64,000 nt of DNA. Origin: Serratia odorifera (GTDB taxonomy: Bacteria; Pseudomonadota; Gammaproteobacteria; Enterobacterales; Enterobacteriaceae). Below, piece by piece: positions 18,007-27,700 of the stretch (positions are counted from its first letter, which is position 1; each line of letters starts with the position of its first letter). Below the pieces are notes generated by a model. That model was not told the DNA's origin. It ran no database searches and saw only the letters and a list, made by a program, of their open reading frames with translations. Made by a program: the position numbers and the translations under genes. The DNA is taken from NCBI RefSeq assembly GCF_900635445.1, contig NZ_LR134117.1, forward strand, positions 1 to 64,000, read 5' to 3'.

Positions 18007-18869
18007 GTCTTGTCAGCCGTTGCCTCCGGGTCTCACGTGCGCAACTGCATGCCATGGCCCGTCGGTCGAAGGACTGGCAGGATCGTCGGTGCAAGCGCAA
18101 GCCTGATGATACTGAAGCGCTGGCCCGTATCCATACCGTTATCGGCGATCTGCCCACCTATGGTTATCGTCGTGTATGGGCACTGCTGCGCAGACAATCA
18201 GAAACTGACGACATGGCGGTGATCAATGCCAAACGCGTATACCGCATCATGCGTCAGAGTGCGCTGTTGCTTGAGCGTAAACCGGCAATACCGCCCTCGA
18301 AGCGGGCGCATACAGGGAAAGTGGCCGTTGGAGAAAGTAACCAGCGGTGGTGCTCTGACGGCTTCGAGTTCAGCTGTGATAACGGTGAAAAACTGCGGGT
18401 CACGTTCGCGCTGGACTGTTGCGATCGCGAGGCACTTCACTGGGCGGCCAGTACCGGTGGGTATGACAGTGAAACCGTGCAGGATGTCATGCCGGGTGCA
18501 GTAGAGCGTCGCTTCGGTAACAGCCTGCCGACATCCCCCGTTGAGTGGCTGACAGACAACGGTTCAGCCTACCGTTCTCATCAGACGCGTCAGTTCGCCA
18601 GAATGGTAGGACTGGAGCCTAAACATACGGCGGTACGTAGCCCGGAAAGCAACGGGATGGCGGAGAGCTTCGTGAAAACGATGAAGCGCGACTACATCAG
18701 CATCATGCCAAAACCTGACGGGTTAACAGCGGTAAAGAACCTTGCGGAGGCCTTCGAACATTACAACGAATGGCATCCGCACAGTGCACTGGGATATCGT
18801 TCGCCACGGGAATATCTGCGGCGGCGAACCAGTAATGGGTTAAGCGATAAAAAGTGTCTGGAAATATAG
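17964..18869 (+). CDS. insD: IS2 InsD-like OrfB (catalytic part of the IS3-family transposase)
   Basis: A 301-residue integrase-type (rve) protein with the D,D(35)E core: RWCSDGFEFSCDNGEK (first Asp), VEWLTDNGSAYRS (second Asp) and SPESNGMAESFVKT (Glu), then HYNEWHPHSALGYRSPREYL at the end, as in E. coli InsD. It overlaps OrfA by 43 bases and is normally made as an OrfAB fusion through the A7G slippery site. The frame is intact from end to end. The stop lies 11 bases before the right end of the element. Confidence 0.95.
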   Translation: MDSARALVAGGWRISLVSRCLRVSRAQLHAMARRSKDWQDRRCKRKPDDTEALARIHTVIGDLPTYGYRRVWALLRRQSETDDMAVINAKRVYRIMRQSALLLERKPAIPPSKRAHTGKVAVGESNQRWCSDGFEFSCDNGEKLRVTFALDCCDREALHWAASTGGYDSETVQDVMPGAVERRFGNSLPTSPVEWLTDNGSAYRSHQTRQFARMVGLEPKHTAVRSPESNGMAESFVKTMKRDYISIMPKPDGLTAVKNLAEAFEHYNEWHPHSALGYRSPREYLRRRTSNGLSDKKCLEI

Positions 18870-18880
18870 GGGCCAATCCA

Positions 18881-19101
18881 CATAGTATCTCAGGGTCTTC
18901 TTTCCATGATGAACGTAAAAGTATCGATACCATCCTCCTTTCCGTTACCGTTGATAAGTTATCTCAGCGTGAGTGGGGCAGGGTTAAACTGATGAACCCC
19001 ATGGATCCGCTACCGCCGATGGTCGCCATCGCCATTCTGGAGCACCGCACCGATACGGTAGCGCTCAGCCGACTGCAGGACGCCGGGGATTAATCTACCC
19101 C
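18881..19101. other. Short unassigned segment between IS2 and an IS91 remnant
   Basis: A plus-strand frame is open to 19093, ending with LPPMVAIAILEHRTDTVALS. It starts inside the IS2 right end, so its true 5' end lies left of IS2. I do not recognise the protein. The good codon pattern near its end suggests the tail of a real gene, perhaps belonging to the same IS91-type unit as the next feature. Confidence 0.35.
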
Positions 19102-19884
19102 GTGGTTTCCGGTTTCAATCTCCACCCACTCAAAAAGCGGTTCACTGCCAACCAGTGCTGGACTTTCTTCTTAGATGCCGGCGGGCTGCGCGATATCGAA
19201 ATGGAAGCAGTCACAAAGATGCTGGCCTGCGGCACCCGCATCGCCGGTGTGAAAGAGTATGTCTGCGATAAATCCGGCTGTTCGCATGTTGAATACATCA
19301 CCAATGCCTGCCACAGCCTCGCCTGCCCTTCCTCCGGTAAAAAAGCCACCGTAGCTGTGGATTGTCGCCCAGGTTAACGCCTGCCGGACTGCGACTGGAT
19401 ACACTTGGTTTTCACCCTCCCCGATTCGCTATGGTCCCTGTTTGAGGTCAACCGCTGGCTGCTTAAGATCCTGCCGTCTGGCAATCGATAACCTGCTGTG
19501 TGCCGCCGACAAACGTGGACTGGATATCGGTATTTTCTGCGCTATCCATACGTACGATCGTCGTCTCAACTGGCATGCCCACGTTCATGTCTCCGTCACC
19601 TACGGCGGCATTGATGAGCATGGGAAATGTAAGGATGCCATGCTCGCCCGCTGGATGTGGAATATCCGCCAGTTACGCTGAGCTGCTGGTCGAAGGCGTC
19701 GCCCCGCCGCCTTCCATGGCACATATCACCACCGAATCACAGTGGTGCAGCCTGATACTGACCGTCGGTGGCGATTACTGGCATGTGTACATGTCAAAAA
19801 AGACGGCGGGGGTAAAAACCCCGTGAAATACCTGGACCGTTATCTGAAAGAACCACCGATAGCGGGTTCCCGGCTGGCGCACTA
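19102..19884 (+). pseudogene. IS91-family transposase, degenerate copy
   Basis: Pieces of one IS91-type (Y2, HUH rolling-circle) transposase lie in different frames: an N-terminal zinc-binding part (MLACGTRIAGVKEYVCDKSG then CSHVEYITNACHSLACPSSG) at 19102-19377, then GLDIGIFCAIHTYDRR with the metal-binding HAHVHVSVTYGG motif at 19500-19620, then ITTESQWCSLILTVG and VKYLDRYLKEPPIAGSRLAH ending at 19884. At least two frame changes separate them, so it is inactive. It and the second IS91-type gene at 21284 point the same way and bracket the toxin genes. Distinct at sequence level from that second copy. Confidence 0.8.
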
Positions 19885-19988
19885 GGCCGGCAGTGCTACG
19901 CTGAGATTCCCCTAACTATTAATCGGGATGAATTAGGATATAAAACCTAATATACTCGCACGGTAAAGATGCCTAACGATCGTTTTAG

Positions 19989-20300
19989 CTCGATTTATGG
20001 CGAGGAATTTTTCCCAGCATAAATCGCCTGTGGAGGCTATACTTTTATCGTGTTATCAAAACACCTGATGTAATTTATTGTGGTAAGCTCGAAGATTTTA
20101 TGGGACATTTTAGCATAAGTCGTGGCCATGGCGTTTGCTATACAGGAGAGCTTCACTTTTCTCCAAGTGGACAAATGAACTACTGGAGTAATGACAGTGG
20201 GCATTATACACCACCTGAAAGTTTGAACAGAGTAAACATCCACCCAGCATTGAGAGAGCTATTACCGTCACGTTTTTTTTCAAAAAAACATGCTGGCTAA
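19989..20300 (+). pseudogene. C-terminal fragment of a toxin of the dermonecrotic/large insecticidal type
   Basis: The frame is open from just after a stop at 19986-19988 and encodes about 103 residues including MGHFSISRGHGVCYTGELHF and WSNDSGHYTPP, then a helical end HPALRELLPSRFF. The pattern [H/F]SxxxGxxVxxxGEL followed by NxSGHYxP is familiar to me from C-terminal domains of bacterial dermonecrotic and eCIS or type III cargo toxins. There is no good start codon or ribosome site, and the IS91-type remnant ends about 100 bases upstream, so the 5' part is probably lost. The exact family needs a profile search. Confidence 0.5.
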
Positions 20301-20369
20301 AGTTACAGTATCAATGTATGAAAAAATAGAGTCACGCCACTACTTTTTTAGCAACCAGGATATTTCACA

Positions 20370-21205
20370 ATGTTTAAATTTAAGCGCCATTCAGCCTCCC
20401 CTCCCTCACAAACGGAGGAATCTATTTCAATCGAAAAAACAAAAAGCAAAATGTTATCTATAATCAATTCAGAAGGTTATTTTCCCAACGCAGTAACAGC
20501 AAGGATTTAAGAAGCAGGATAAAGTCATCTTATGTTATTCCAGAGTCAGGGAGAAATGCTGCTTATGATTTTTCCACCAACGAAAAATTTAATCGAGCCA
20601 ACCGAAACCTCACCCAAAGTGAAAAAGAAACACTACGAAAAGACAAAGAAGATATAATGTCAGGAATAGTAACACCATTTATTGGTAAAGGGATTATTTC
20701 AAGTGCATGCACAAATAAAGAATCACCGATAAAATATGACCATGTCATTATCGACAAGGAGCATGATAGTGTTTCGCGTGAAACATCAGTGCATGAACAT
20801 GGAGTTTACTCTTATAATGGCTTGAGTATAGAATCCGCTGAAATAATACCTGGCACCCCCATGGGGAATTATCATAATAAACAGATGTATCCAGAAGGGT
20901 TAAATGTAATAGAAATCGCTAACGGAAACTGCGGAGTTATAGGCATCAGATTTCACCTAGGGCAACTAAAGTCAAATAACCCACTACTCATACATGGTGG
21001 CGCACTTTCAGGTTGCACCATAGCTTTCGCGATAAAGGATGATTGTTTTTATGCTTTTCACTGTGGCCAGTCAGGAAATAATAAGTATTTATGGGAGACA
21101 AGCCGTGAGGGAGTTGATTCAATAATCAATGCTCATCACAAACTAATAGGTACACATTCTAAAGAAAAGGTGAAACCTGGCCTCCAGGTTCTAGTAGAAC
21201 GGTAG
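20370..21205 (+). pseudogene. pnf: CNF/Pnf-like Rho-deamidase toxin, one frameshift near the N-terminus
   Basis: From 20657 the protein MSGIVTPFIGKGII to LQVLVER carries the catalytic core of cytotoxic necrotizing factors: GVIGIRFHLG, then HGGALSGCTIAFAI with the nucleophilic Cys and, fifteen residues on, the His of FYAFHCGQSG. The same spacing separates Cys866 and His881 of CNF1. Upstream codons in the same frame (from about 20450) also look coding but have no start; a start with MFKFKRHSASPPSQTEE exists at 20370 in another frame, so a one-base shift lies between 20376 and 20505. Photorhabdus Pnf is a PVC cargo of this type and size (about 280-340 residues). The catalytic domain is complete. 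Low GC and flanking IS91 remnants point to acquisition. Confidence 0.75.
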
Positions 21206-21283
21206 CACGCCTGCGGCGTGAGCTCGTCTGCTGCGCAGCCGAAGTCCTTTCCACCTTCCTAGACGCATTTTATACTGTGCATC

Positions 21284-22300
21284 ATGTACATACCTCGACC
21301 TGCAAAGCTTCTGTTCCAGCACGACGAGGGCTGGGAGCGCTTCCTCGAGAAGAATGGCCATCAGCTCACCGACTGGACCAAACTCTCCGTCGAGCGCATG
21401 CTTGCCTGCGGAACCTGCGCCATGGGTGTACGACGCTATTGCTGCAGCTCGCCTGACTGTACGCACTCTCGCTTTCTCTGCCAGACCTGCAAGTCCAAGG
21501 CCTGCAGCAGCTGCGGCCTCAAAGGCACCGAGCAGTGGATTGCCGAGCAGCAGCACATCCTGCCCGACTGCGACTGGCAACATATCACCTTCACCATGCC
21601 GCACTTGCTGTGGCCGTTCTTCAAAAAACAGCAGGTTGAAGCCATCAGGCGCGGTGCCGTTATTCGTCTGCTGCGTGCCAGCTACGATCGCGTCAATCCC
21701 GGCACGCTGCCCAACCTCGGCCATATCCGCGATGAGAAGCAGTGGAAGCGCTACCTGCAGGCGCAATATCGGCGCCACTGGAAGGTCCACTTCGCAAAAA
21801 AAACCCGCGGTGCCTGGCGCAGCGTCAAATACCTCGGCCGCTACCTGAAACGCCCACCGGTGGCGGCATCGCAGCTCCGTCATTACCGTGGCGGCTCGGT
21901 CGTTCATCAGTACTACGACCACAACACGCAGCAGCACAAACGCCAGAAACTAACTCAGGAAGAGATGCTGTGGCGCTACGTCAGCCACATCCCGGCACGA
22001 CATTTTAAAATGGTGCGCTACTATGGCTTCCTGGCCAACCGCAAACGTGGCTCGTTGCTGCCGAAAGTCTACGGAGCATTGGAGATGACGCCACGCGAAA
22101 AACCGCAGAAGCCAGGGTTCGCTGTGCTGATGAAGGCGTTTCTGGGCACCGATCCGTATCAGTGCATTCTTTGCAAAGGCCGGTTGCGCTTTGCCGGCGC
22201 CATGGCGGGCGAGCACGCTACAAAAATGCTGTCAGACAGGCTGCATAAGATGGCAAAAAAACGATGGCTTCAGGCACCGGCTCTGGATCAGTGCGCCTGA
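21284..22300 (+). pseudogene. IS91-family transposase with an internal in-frame deletion
   Basis: A 338-residue frame starting MYIPRPAKLLFQHDEGWERF with the N-terminal zinc-binding region (CCSSPDCTHSRFLCQTCKSK) and the C-terminal part (LGRYLKRPPVAASQLRHYRG, RYYGFLANRKRGSLLP) of IS91-type Y2 transposases. Between VIRLL and RASYDRVNPGTLPNLGHIRD the segment that should hold the HxHxH metal site is missing, about 80 residues against the family length of roughly 400 or more. The frame stays open across the gap. Without the HUH motif it cannot nick DNA. The zinc cysteines and C-terminal Tyr-containing region remain. Confidence 0.8.
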
Positions 22301-22397
22301 AAAACGGATTTTAGATGAAAAACACAGCAAAACTGGTATTTTCCCGCATTACCCTGCGACAACCCTCACTATATGGGGAGATCCTTTGCCTGAATTC

Positions 22398-22441
22398 ATG
22401 GTTAGGAAACTCAAAAAGGGCTGATTGAGTTTCCTAACCAT
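22398..22441. repeat. Perfect 16-bp inverted repeat, 12-base loop, right of the IS91-type gene
   Basis: ATGGTTAGGAAACTCA at 22398-22413 is exactly repeated in reverse complement at 22426-22441. It lies about 100 bases past the transposase stop and just before the conserved tra-end genes. IS91-type elements have hairpins near their ends, so it may mark the element's boundary; it lacks a T-run and so is a poor intrinsic terminator. Confidence 0.7.
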
Positions 22442-22505
22442 CAAGCAGGGACGTCACGCGGTTGGTCATCGCGCAATACGGTCATATTGTGAGAAAAATG
22501 GCGCA

Positions 22506-22766
22506 TCAGCGCACCCGCCGGAACGGCACCGGACGCTGCCAGCGGTAATCGCCTGTTGACGGCAGCGTGTCTTTTGCCGGCCGTGACCGCCTCTGTTCCG
22601 AAGACAGGGCGTTCAATTCGGCCAGGTATTCCAGCAGTACCGTATGGCGCTGAGGCGTCGAATAACGAAATCCCGCCTCAAATTCGTGCCGCGCTATCCG
22701 CCCGGCCAGCACCGTGCGCTGGTAGTCGTCCAGGTCTTCTGCCGTGTGGGGTTTTCGTTTTGTCAT
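22506..22766 (-). CDS. Small unknown protein at the distal end of the tra region (86 aa)
   Basis: Starts MTKRKPHTAEDLDDYQRTVL with GAGGG eight bases before the ATG; a second possible start six codons upstream has its ribosome site too close. The protein is hydrophilic and Arg-rich at the end (RWQRPVPFRRVR), without membrane segments. It lies downstream of traX in the same direction, about where F has finO, but I see no FinO resemblance. The only support is conserved-looking codon use and start context. Function unknown. Confidence 0.5.
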   Translation of the reverse strand: MTKRKPHTAEDLDDYQRTVLAGRIARHEFEAGFRYSTPQRHTVLLEYLAELNALSSEQRRSRPAKDTLPSTGDYRWQRPVPFRRVR

Positions 22767-22793
22767 CACATTTTCCCTCGTCATATCCTCTCG

Positions 22794-23087
22794 CTACGCC
22801 GTCCGCCATAGGTCAGGCCAGCTCAATGGCCCCATCACCTTCATTCCGTCCCCCGCAGGTGCGGTGCCATCACTGACTGTCTGTCGCCGCCTGGGGACCT
22901 GCTGCAGGCAATAGCGCTGCCGCTGCACGATGGCCTCGGCCTGCCGGTTGTCTGTCGCCTGCAGCAGCAGGTGCTGCCAGCGGGTGGCCGCCCGCCGCCA
23001 CAGCCCCCGCGCCTCAAGCGCCTGTGCCAAGGCGTCGACCGGCAAATAGTCGGGCAACGCGTGCCGGGACGGTAACCCTGTACTCAT
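22794..23087 (-). CDS. ANR/PerC-like small regulator (97 aa)
   Basis: The segment ALEARGLWRRAATRWQHLLL followed by AEAIVQRQRYCLQQ matches the ANR (aggregative negative regulator) and PerC-like family, small proteins found on enterobacterial virulence and conjugative plasmids that modulate other regulators. The start ATG at 23087 overlaps the traX stop (ATGA), so translation is coupled to traX; a longer frame upstream is antisense noise within traX. The C-terminal 35 residues are not conserved as far as I can tell. Its target here is unknown. Confidence 0.6.
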   Translation of the reverse strand: MSTGLPSRHALPDYLPVDALAQALEARGLWRRAATRWQHLLLQATDNRQAEAIVQRQRYCLQQVPRRRQTVSDGTAPAGDGMKVMGPLSWPDLWRTA

Positions 23088-23875
23088 GCCAGCCACCACC
23101 CGGCCAGCCCCAACGCCAGCAAATGCGTCACATACGCCTGCAAAAAAAAGCCTCTCGGCAGCAGACGTCGGCCGTTGACAGCCTGGTGGCTCTGCGCCAG
23201 CGGCAACGAGCCCAATATCAACAGGGTTGGCAGCAACAAACCGGCGAGCATCATCGTGAGGCCCAGTCCGGCATTGAGGGCCAGTGTCAACAGCGGCCAG
23301 GCCACGATGGACAGCCCCCGCACCGGCCAGTCGTGGGTCACGTAGGCCGGCAGGCTGACGCACAGCCCGTAGCTCGCCAGCAACAGCAGGGTGCCCTCCG
23401 TGCCATAGGTGCCGGGTGTGGCACCGTAAACACTCCACAACACCAGCAGCAGGGCACCTGCCATGCCCATGCTGGGGTAACCCTTCCTGACCGGCAGGTG
23501 CATCAGCGCCAATGCCTGCGTCACCACCGCGAACAGGAACAGGATATTCGGATCGGTGAAAGCCAGTCCGTCATGGCGCATCACCAGGGCGTAGCCCGGC
23601 TGGGCAAGAAACGCCCACAGCCACAGCCGCGTTGCCTGCGCCTGCACGACCGGTTTTTTCGCCAGGTTGTAGCCCCAGATGAGCGCAAACAGCGGAAAAG
23701 CACCGCGACCCAGCAGCAACAACACCGGCTCATGCAGCCCCAGCGCCCGATTGGCATGGTCAAACACCATCAGCACCAGCGCCAAAAATTTCAACACGTC
23801 CTGCTGTAGCGGGGTGAAGCGGACGACTTCACGTACCTGTCGCAGTTTTCCGCTGTGCGGATCGAACATCGCCAT
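23084..23875 (-). CDS. traX: TraX family pilin N-acetyltransferase
   Basis: A 263-residue integral membrane protein with about eight hydrophobic segments. The family start is clear: FTPLQQDVLKFLALVLMVFD then HANRALGL and GRGAFPLFALIWGYNLAK. In F, TraX acetylates the N-terminus of mature TraA pilin. As in F it lies downstream of traI. Sixteen bases separate its start from the stop of the nuclease gene upstream, with AGGAAAA before the ATG. Intact. Confidence 0.9.
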   Translation of the reverse strand: MAMFDPHSGKLRQVREVVRFTPLQQDVLKFLALVLMVFDHANRALGLHEPVLLLLGRGAFPLFALIWGYNLAKKPVVQAQATRLWLWAFLAQPGYALVMRHDGLAFTDPNILFLFAVVTQALALMHLPVRKGYPSMGMAGALLLVLWSVYGATPGTYGTEGTLLLLASYGLCVSLPAYVTHDWPVRGLSIVAWPLLTLALNAGLGLTMMLAGLLLPTLLILGSLPLAQSHQAVNGRRLLPRGFFLQAYVTHLLALGLAGWWLA

Positions 23876-23890
23876 CGGGTTTTCCTTTCC

Positions 23891-24448
23891 TCAGTAGGTC
23901 GGTTGCCAGTCTTGTCCCTGCGCCCAGCGTGACTGCCAGTGAGCCAGATACTGTTGTGCAATCTCTGGCATCTCGCGCAACACCACGACGTTTTCCGAAT
24001 TGGCCCGGTCAGCCGATCGGCTAAAATTGAAGCTTCCCGTTTCGGTCGTCACGCCATCCACGACGATCACCTTGTCATGCAAAAATTTATAGGTGTTGAC
24101 CGTCCTGACGTTCACGCCGGCGTTGGCCAGCAGGTTCAGTGCCGCCAGGCCGGCGCCGTTCTGGTTGGCCTTCGCATCGACCACCACCCAGACGCCTACC
24201 CCGCGCCAGTGCGCCGCAATCAGCGCCCGCGCCACTTCCGGCGAGGTAAAGGCGTACCCCATCACGCGAATATCGCGCTGCGCCTCGCCGATAACGCTCA
24301 GTACCAGCTGCTGCGCCGTGCCTTCCGGTGAAAATCCGGTCTGCACCGTCGGCGCCGCCGCCAGCGGAAACGTCAGCAGCCAGCCGCTGAGCATCAAGGT
24401 GGCCATGCCAGGCACGCGAGCCGTCAACCGCCGCCACCGTTCATTCAT
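23891..24448 (-). CDS. Phospholipase D-type endonuclease (Nuc-like), periplasmic
   Basis: A 185-residue protein with an N-terminal signal (basic start, then MATLMLSGWLLTFPLAAAP) and one HKD motif (HDKVIVVDGVTTETGSFNFS), the signature of the pKM101 Nuc/bacterial PLD nuclease family, which works as a dimer and degrades DNA without metal. Such genes are frequent in the distal tra regions of enterobacterial plasmids. It overlaps the upstream small membrane gene by eight bases. Possible roles are limiting incoming DNA or clearing extracellular DNA; neither is shown by the sequence. Confidence 0.85.
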   Translation of the reverse strand: MNERWRRLTARVPGMATLMLSGWLLTFPLAAAPTVQTGFSPEGTAQQLVLSVIGEAQRDIRVMGYAFTSPEVARALIAAHWRGVGVWVVVDAKANQNGAGLAALNLLANAGVNVRTVNTYKFLHDKVIVVDGVTTETGSFNFSRSADRANSENVVVLREMPEIAQQYLAHWQSRWAQGQDWQPTY

Positions 24449-24659
24449 GGCCTGCCGCCTTTTTCGGGCGACTCAGCCAGTTCGTCATGCCCATCCAGAC
24501 CAGCATCGGCAGCGGGAGAAACGCATTCCGCCAGGGTAAGGCGATGTCGGTCAACGCGTCCCACTGCACATAACCCCAGAGAGTGGCGGCACCGGACAGT
24601 AAAACAGCGAGGGATAGCAAGACGCTTTGCGCCTTTGATACGGTATTCCTTGTGTTCAT
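24441..24659 (-). CDS. Small inner-membrane protein of unknown function (72 aa)
   Basis: Begins MNTRNTVSKAQSVLLSLAVL with AAAAGGAAAAACTG just before the ATG. Two membrane segments (about residues 11-30 and 46-62) are joined by a Trp-rich loop, and the C-terminus is basic (RPKKAAGHE). It lies 79 bases after traI and overlaps the nuclease start by eight bases, so it belongs to the traI-traX transcript. No family recognised; it could be an immunity or chaperone partner for the nuclease, which is speculation. Confidence 0.55.
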   Translation of the reverse strand: MNTRNTVSKAQSVLLSLAVLLSGAATLWGYVQWDALTDIALPWRNAFLPLPMLVWMGMTNWLSRPKKAAGHE

Positions 24660-24738
24660 CAGTTTTTCCTTTTGATAACGCCGTGCACACCTGGGGCTTG
24701 TCACCGGGTGTGACCGGGGTTGGACAAGGCAAGCCGCG

Positions 24739-27700
24739 TCAGTCGCCGCCCAGGGTTTTCTCTTTGCTAAGTTCCCGCTCCGGATGCACATCGCGCACCA
24801 GATTCTGTTCGTCCTGCTGCAGCCGGCTACGGGTCGATGCCGGTTCGCGCGCCACCTGCCGGATGGCCGCATCGCGTTGCAAGGCCGCGTCCTGGCCCAG
24901 CACGTCCCGCACCACCGCGTCCGGCAGGTGCGCTTTCACGTCTTCCGCCCGCAGTTCGCCGCGGATGAGCAGTGCACGCAGCTGCTCATCATTAAGCCCG
25001 GCCAGCCGCTGCGGGTCGGGGGCACCCGGCTCGCGGCCGAGTTTGTCGGCCTGTGCCTGCAGCTCACGTTGTTGCCGCTCTTCCGGGGTCTCCGGCAGTT
25101 TGATGGCACTGTCGGACGATAGACTCCCCAACGCGGTGGCCTTGAGGGTGTCATCATTCACCCATATTTTTCCGCCGGTCATCGCCTGGGGATTAAAGGG
25201 GACGCCCTCGCCCTGCAGGCGAACCACCACGCCACTGTCAGGATGTTGAGCCGCCAGCCGAATGCCGGCGTCCATTGACGCCGCCATGCGGGTTTCATTG
25301 TTTTGGCTTGCCTGCAGCGCCACAAACTGCGCGTTGTCACTGCCGAGCACACGCCCCTGCGTCGGCAATCCGCCCACGCTTTTCCCCTGCATGTCTGCCA
25401 GCGGCGCCAGCCAGGCACCGGCCGGTTTGCCGTTGGCGTCATACATCGGCAACATCGCATGCGGTTGCGGGTATTTCTTGCCCGGAGACACATAGTGCGC
25501 CAGCGTATTACCGGTAAGGTTGCTGCCGCGCAAAACCGCACGTCCCAGCGCGTTATCGGCAAGCGTGACCGCCTTGCCGTAGAGGTCGGCGGCCGCCTTT
25601 TGGCTGCCAGGCGCCATTCCCAGCACTGCATCGTGCGCGGTGGTGCGCTCCTTCGCTTTGCCGATGGCTTTCAGCCACCCGGCCTCGTCATCGGTGTACA
25701 CCTGCACATGATCCTTGGCGCGCGACAGCGCCACATACGCCGAGGCCCGGTTCACCATCTGTTCGCGGCCGCCGTCTACGCCTTCCAGCGTGATGGCATA
25801 GCGCTCACTCGCCCCCTGCGCGCCGTGCGCGGTGATGGCATAGGCCAAATCGACGTGCCGGTCGTGTTGCTGCAGGCGGGGATTAACGGTGCGAGTTTGA
25901 TGACCGTCGCTGAGTGTGACGATGTCACCTTTTATTGCCTCAACCGTCCAGGTGCTGTTGGCCACATGCCCGCGCTCGACGTCCGACTTGGAAAAGCGCA
26001 TGCGGTCGCCCACACTCACCTCGAGGGTGCGAGGGTTGTACAGCGTCACCCCTTCACGCACCGCACTGGACGGGGAAAACTGCCGGGTATTACCTTCACT
26101 GTCCTGCAGGCTGACAGTACGTGATTGACTGTCGATAGCGGCCATCCGGTAGTAGGTGTTATCCAGCAGGACGACGGCGCCCCGGTTACGCGCCCAGGTG
26201 CCCAGCTTGCGCAGTTCGCCATCGCGGATGTTGGCGGTTTCCAGAACAGGCAAAGAGACGGCATCGCCCTTCAGCTCACCCGCTGCTTTACGTTCGCCGT
26301 GAATGTGGGCATTGATGATGTGCCGATCGGCATTGAGGTGGGTGATGATCAGCGTATCCCGTCGGGCAGCCTCTGTACGGCCCATATAATCGCTGACAAT
26401 CGCTTCATGAATATCTGCAATATCTACCGCAAGTTCCATCACCGACTGGGCCGGCACCCAGGCATTGGCTTGCCGGGGCACGTTGGCCGGCGCCACCGCG
26501 CGTACCACGTCCAGCGCGCCGGGCACATCGTTATCAATTATCTTGTACACCGCTGGCTTCAGCTCGGGGGTCTGGCGCACAATCTCTTTCATAACCGCCA
26601 TATCGATAGCGCTGCGTCCCTGTGCTAACCGGAACGGTGTCCCCGGCGCGATGGGCTGCAGCTGCGCTTCGTCACCGCTCATGACCGCGCGGCCGTTGCC
26701 CTCGGCAATCAGCGCGTAGGCGCGCGCCATATCGCTGTTGCCGACCATCGAACTCTCGTCCACCACAAACAGCGTGTTGCGGTAGTCCGGTTTCTCGCCG
26801 CTGGCGACTTTCATTCCTTCATCGTGCAGGAACGACGCCAGGGTTTGGGCGTCGACGCCGGCGGCCTGCATTTCCCCCACCGCGCGGTGCGTCGGCGCCA
26901 GCCCGACCACGCGTGGCCGTTCGCTTTCAGGTAACTGGTCTATCCCTGCCAGAACGGCTTTGAACTGGGTGGTTTTACCGACGCCGGCATAGCCCTGGAT
27001 GGCCACAAACCGGTCGGTCGTGCTGAGAATAAGGCCGACACTCTCTTTCTGCCCATGCGTGAGCGACTTCTGACTTGACGCCAGTTGATTTTTCGCCGCT
27101 TCGCTCATCAGCGCCGGCATACTGTCTTTGCCGTCGGCGATCAGCCGGATAATGCTTTTCTCCGCCTCGAAGCTGGCACGCGATACCAGCAAATCCGCCC
27201 CGACGCCGGGTGCCACATCCACTTTCAGCAACTCACCACGTTTGACCTGCGCATCGATTTCCGTCTGAATAGCGTCTATCGACACGCCTTTGGCCGCGAA
27301 GCTCAGGCTGCCGGCCAGCAGTTTGGCCTGGGCAAACGCGACGTTATCCCCTTCCAGCGTCGGAATGGCCAAATGAATGGCCTGCTGCTGCGGGGTAAAC
27401 AGTGATGATTTCTGCCCGGCGATCGCGGCATCAAGTCCCTCTTCACCGGCCAGTTGTTTGACCTGCTCACCCGCCAGGCGGTACGCCGGGTGTTGGGCAA
27501 CTTTCTCCTGCGTCTTGCGCGCATCGAGGGCTGAATAGAGGGTGATGTGCCCGCCGCTGCGGGCGATACCACTCAGCGTGGCGCTGTTAAGCTCGTTTTT
27601 CTTCACGGCGGCATAGACCGCCGATGTACTGCTCACCGATGCGCCGAGGCCTTCCACATACGCCTGCGCAACTTTGACGGAGCTGAAAGCGTCGCTGCCA

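Larger units (their letters stand above)
17551..18880 (+). mobile_element. IS2-family insertion sequence, complete, with 5-bp target duplication
   Basis: The 1330-bp element starts TAGACTGGCCCC and ends GGGGCCAATCCA, the known ends of E. coli IS2 (1331 bp). It is flanked on both sides by catag (17546-17550 and 18881-18885), a perfect 5-bp target duplication as IS2 makes. Both open reading frames are uninterrupted and the slippery A-run between them is present. This looks like a fairly recent insertion. Confidence 0.97.

Noticed and set aside
19007..19019. GGCGGTAGCGG on the minus strand, a closer ops core match than the two called
   Set aside because: It lies inside a plus-strand coding remnant, has no hairpin beside it and no operon reading away from it; probably coincidence.
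21197..21207. ACGGTAGCACG at the end of the CNF gene as an ops-like site
   Set aside because: Too poor a match, no hairpin, and placed at a 3' end.
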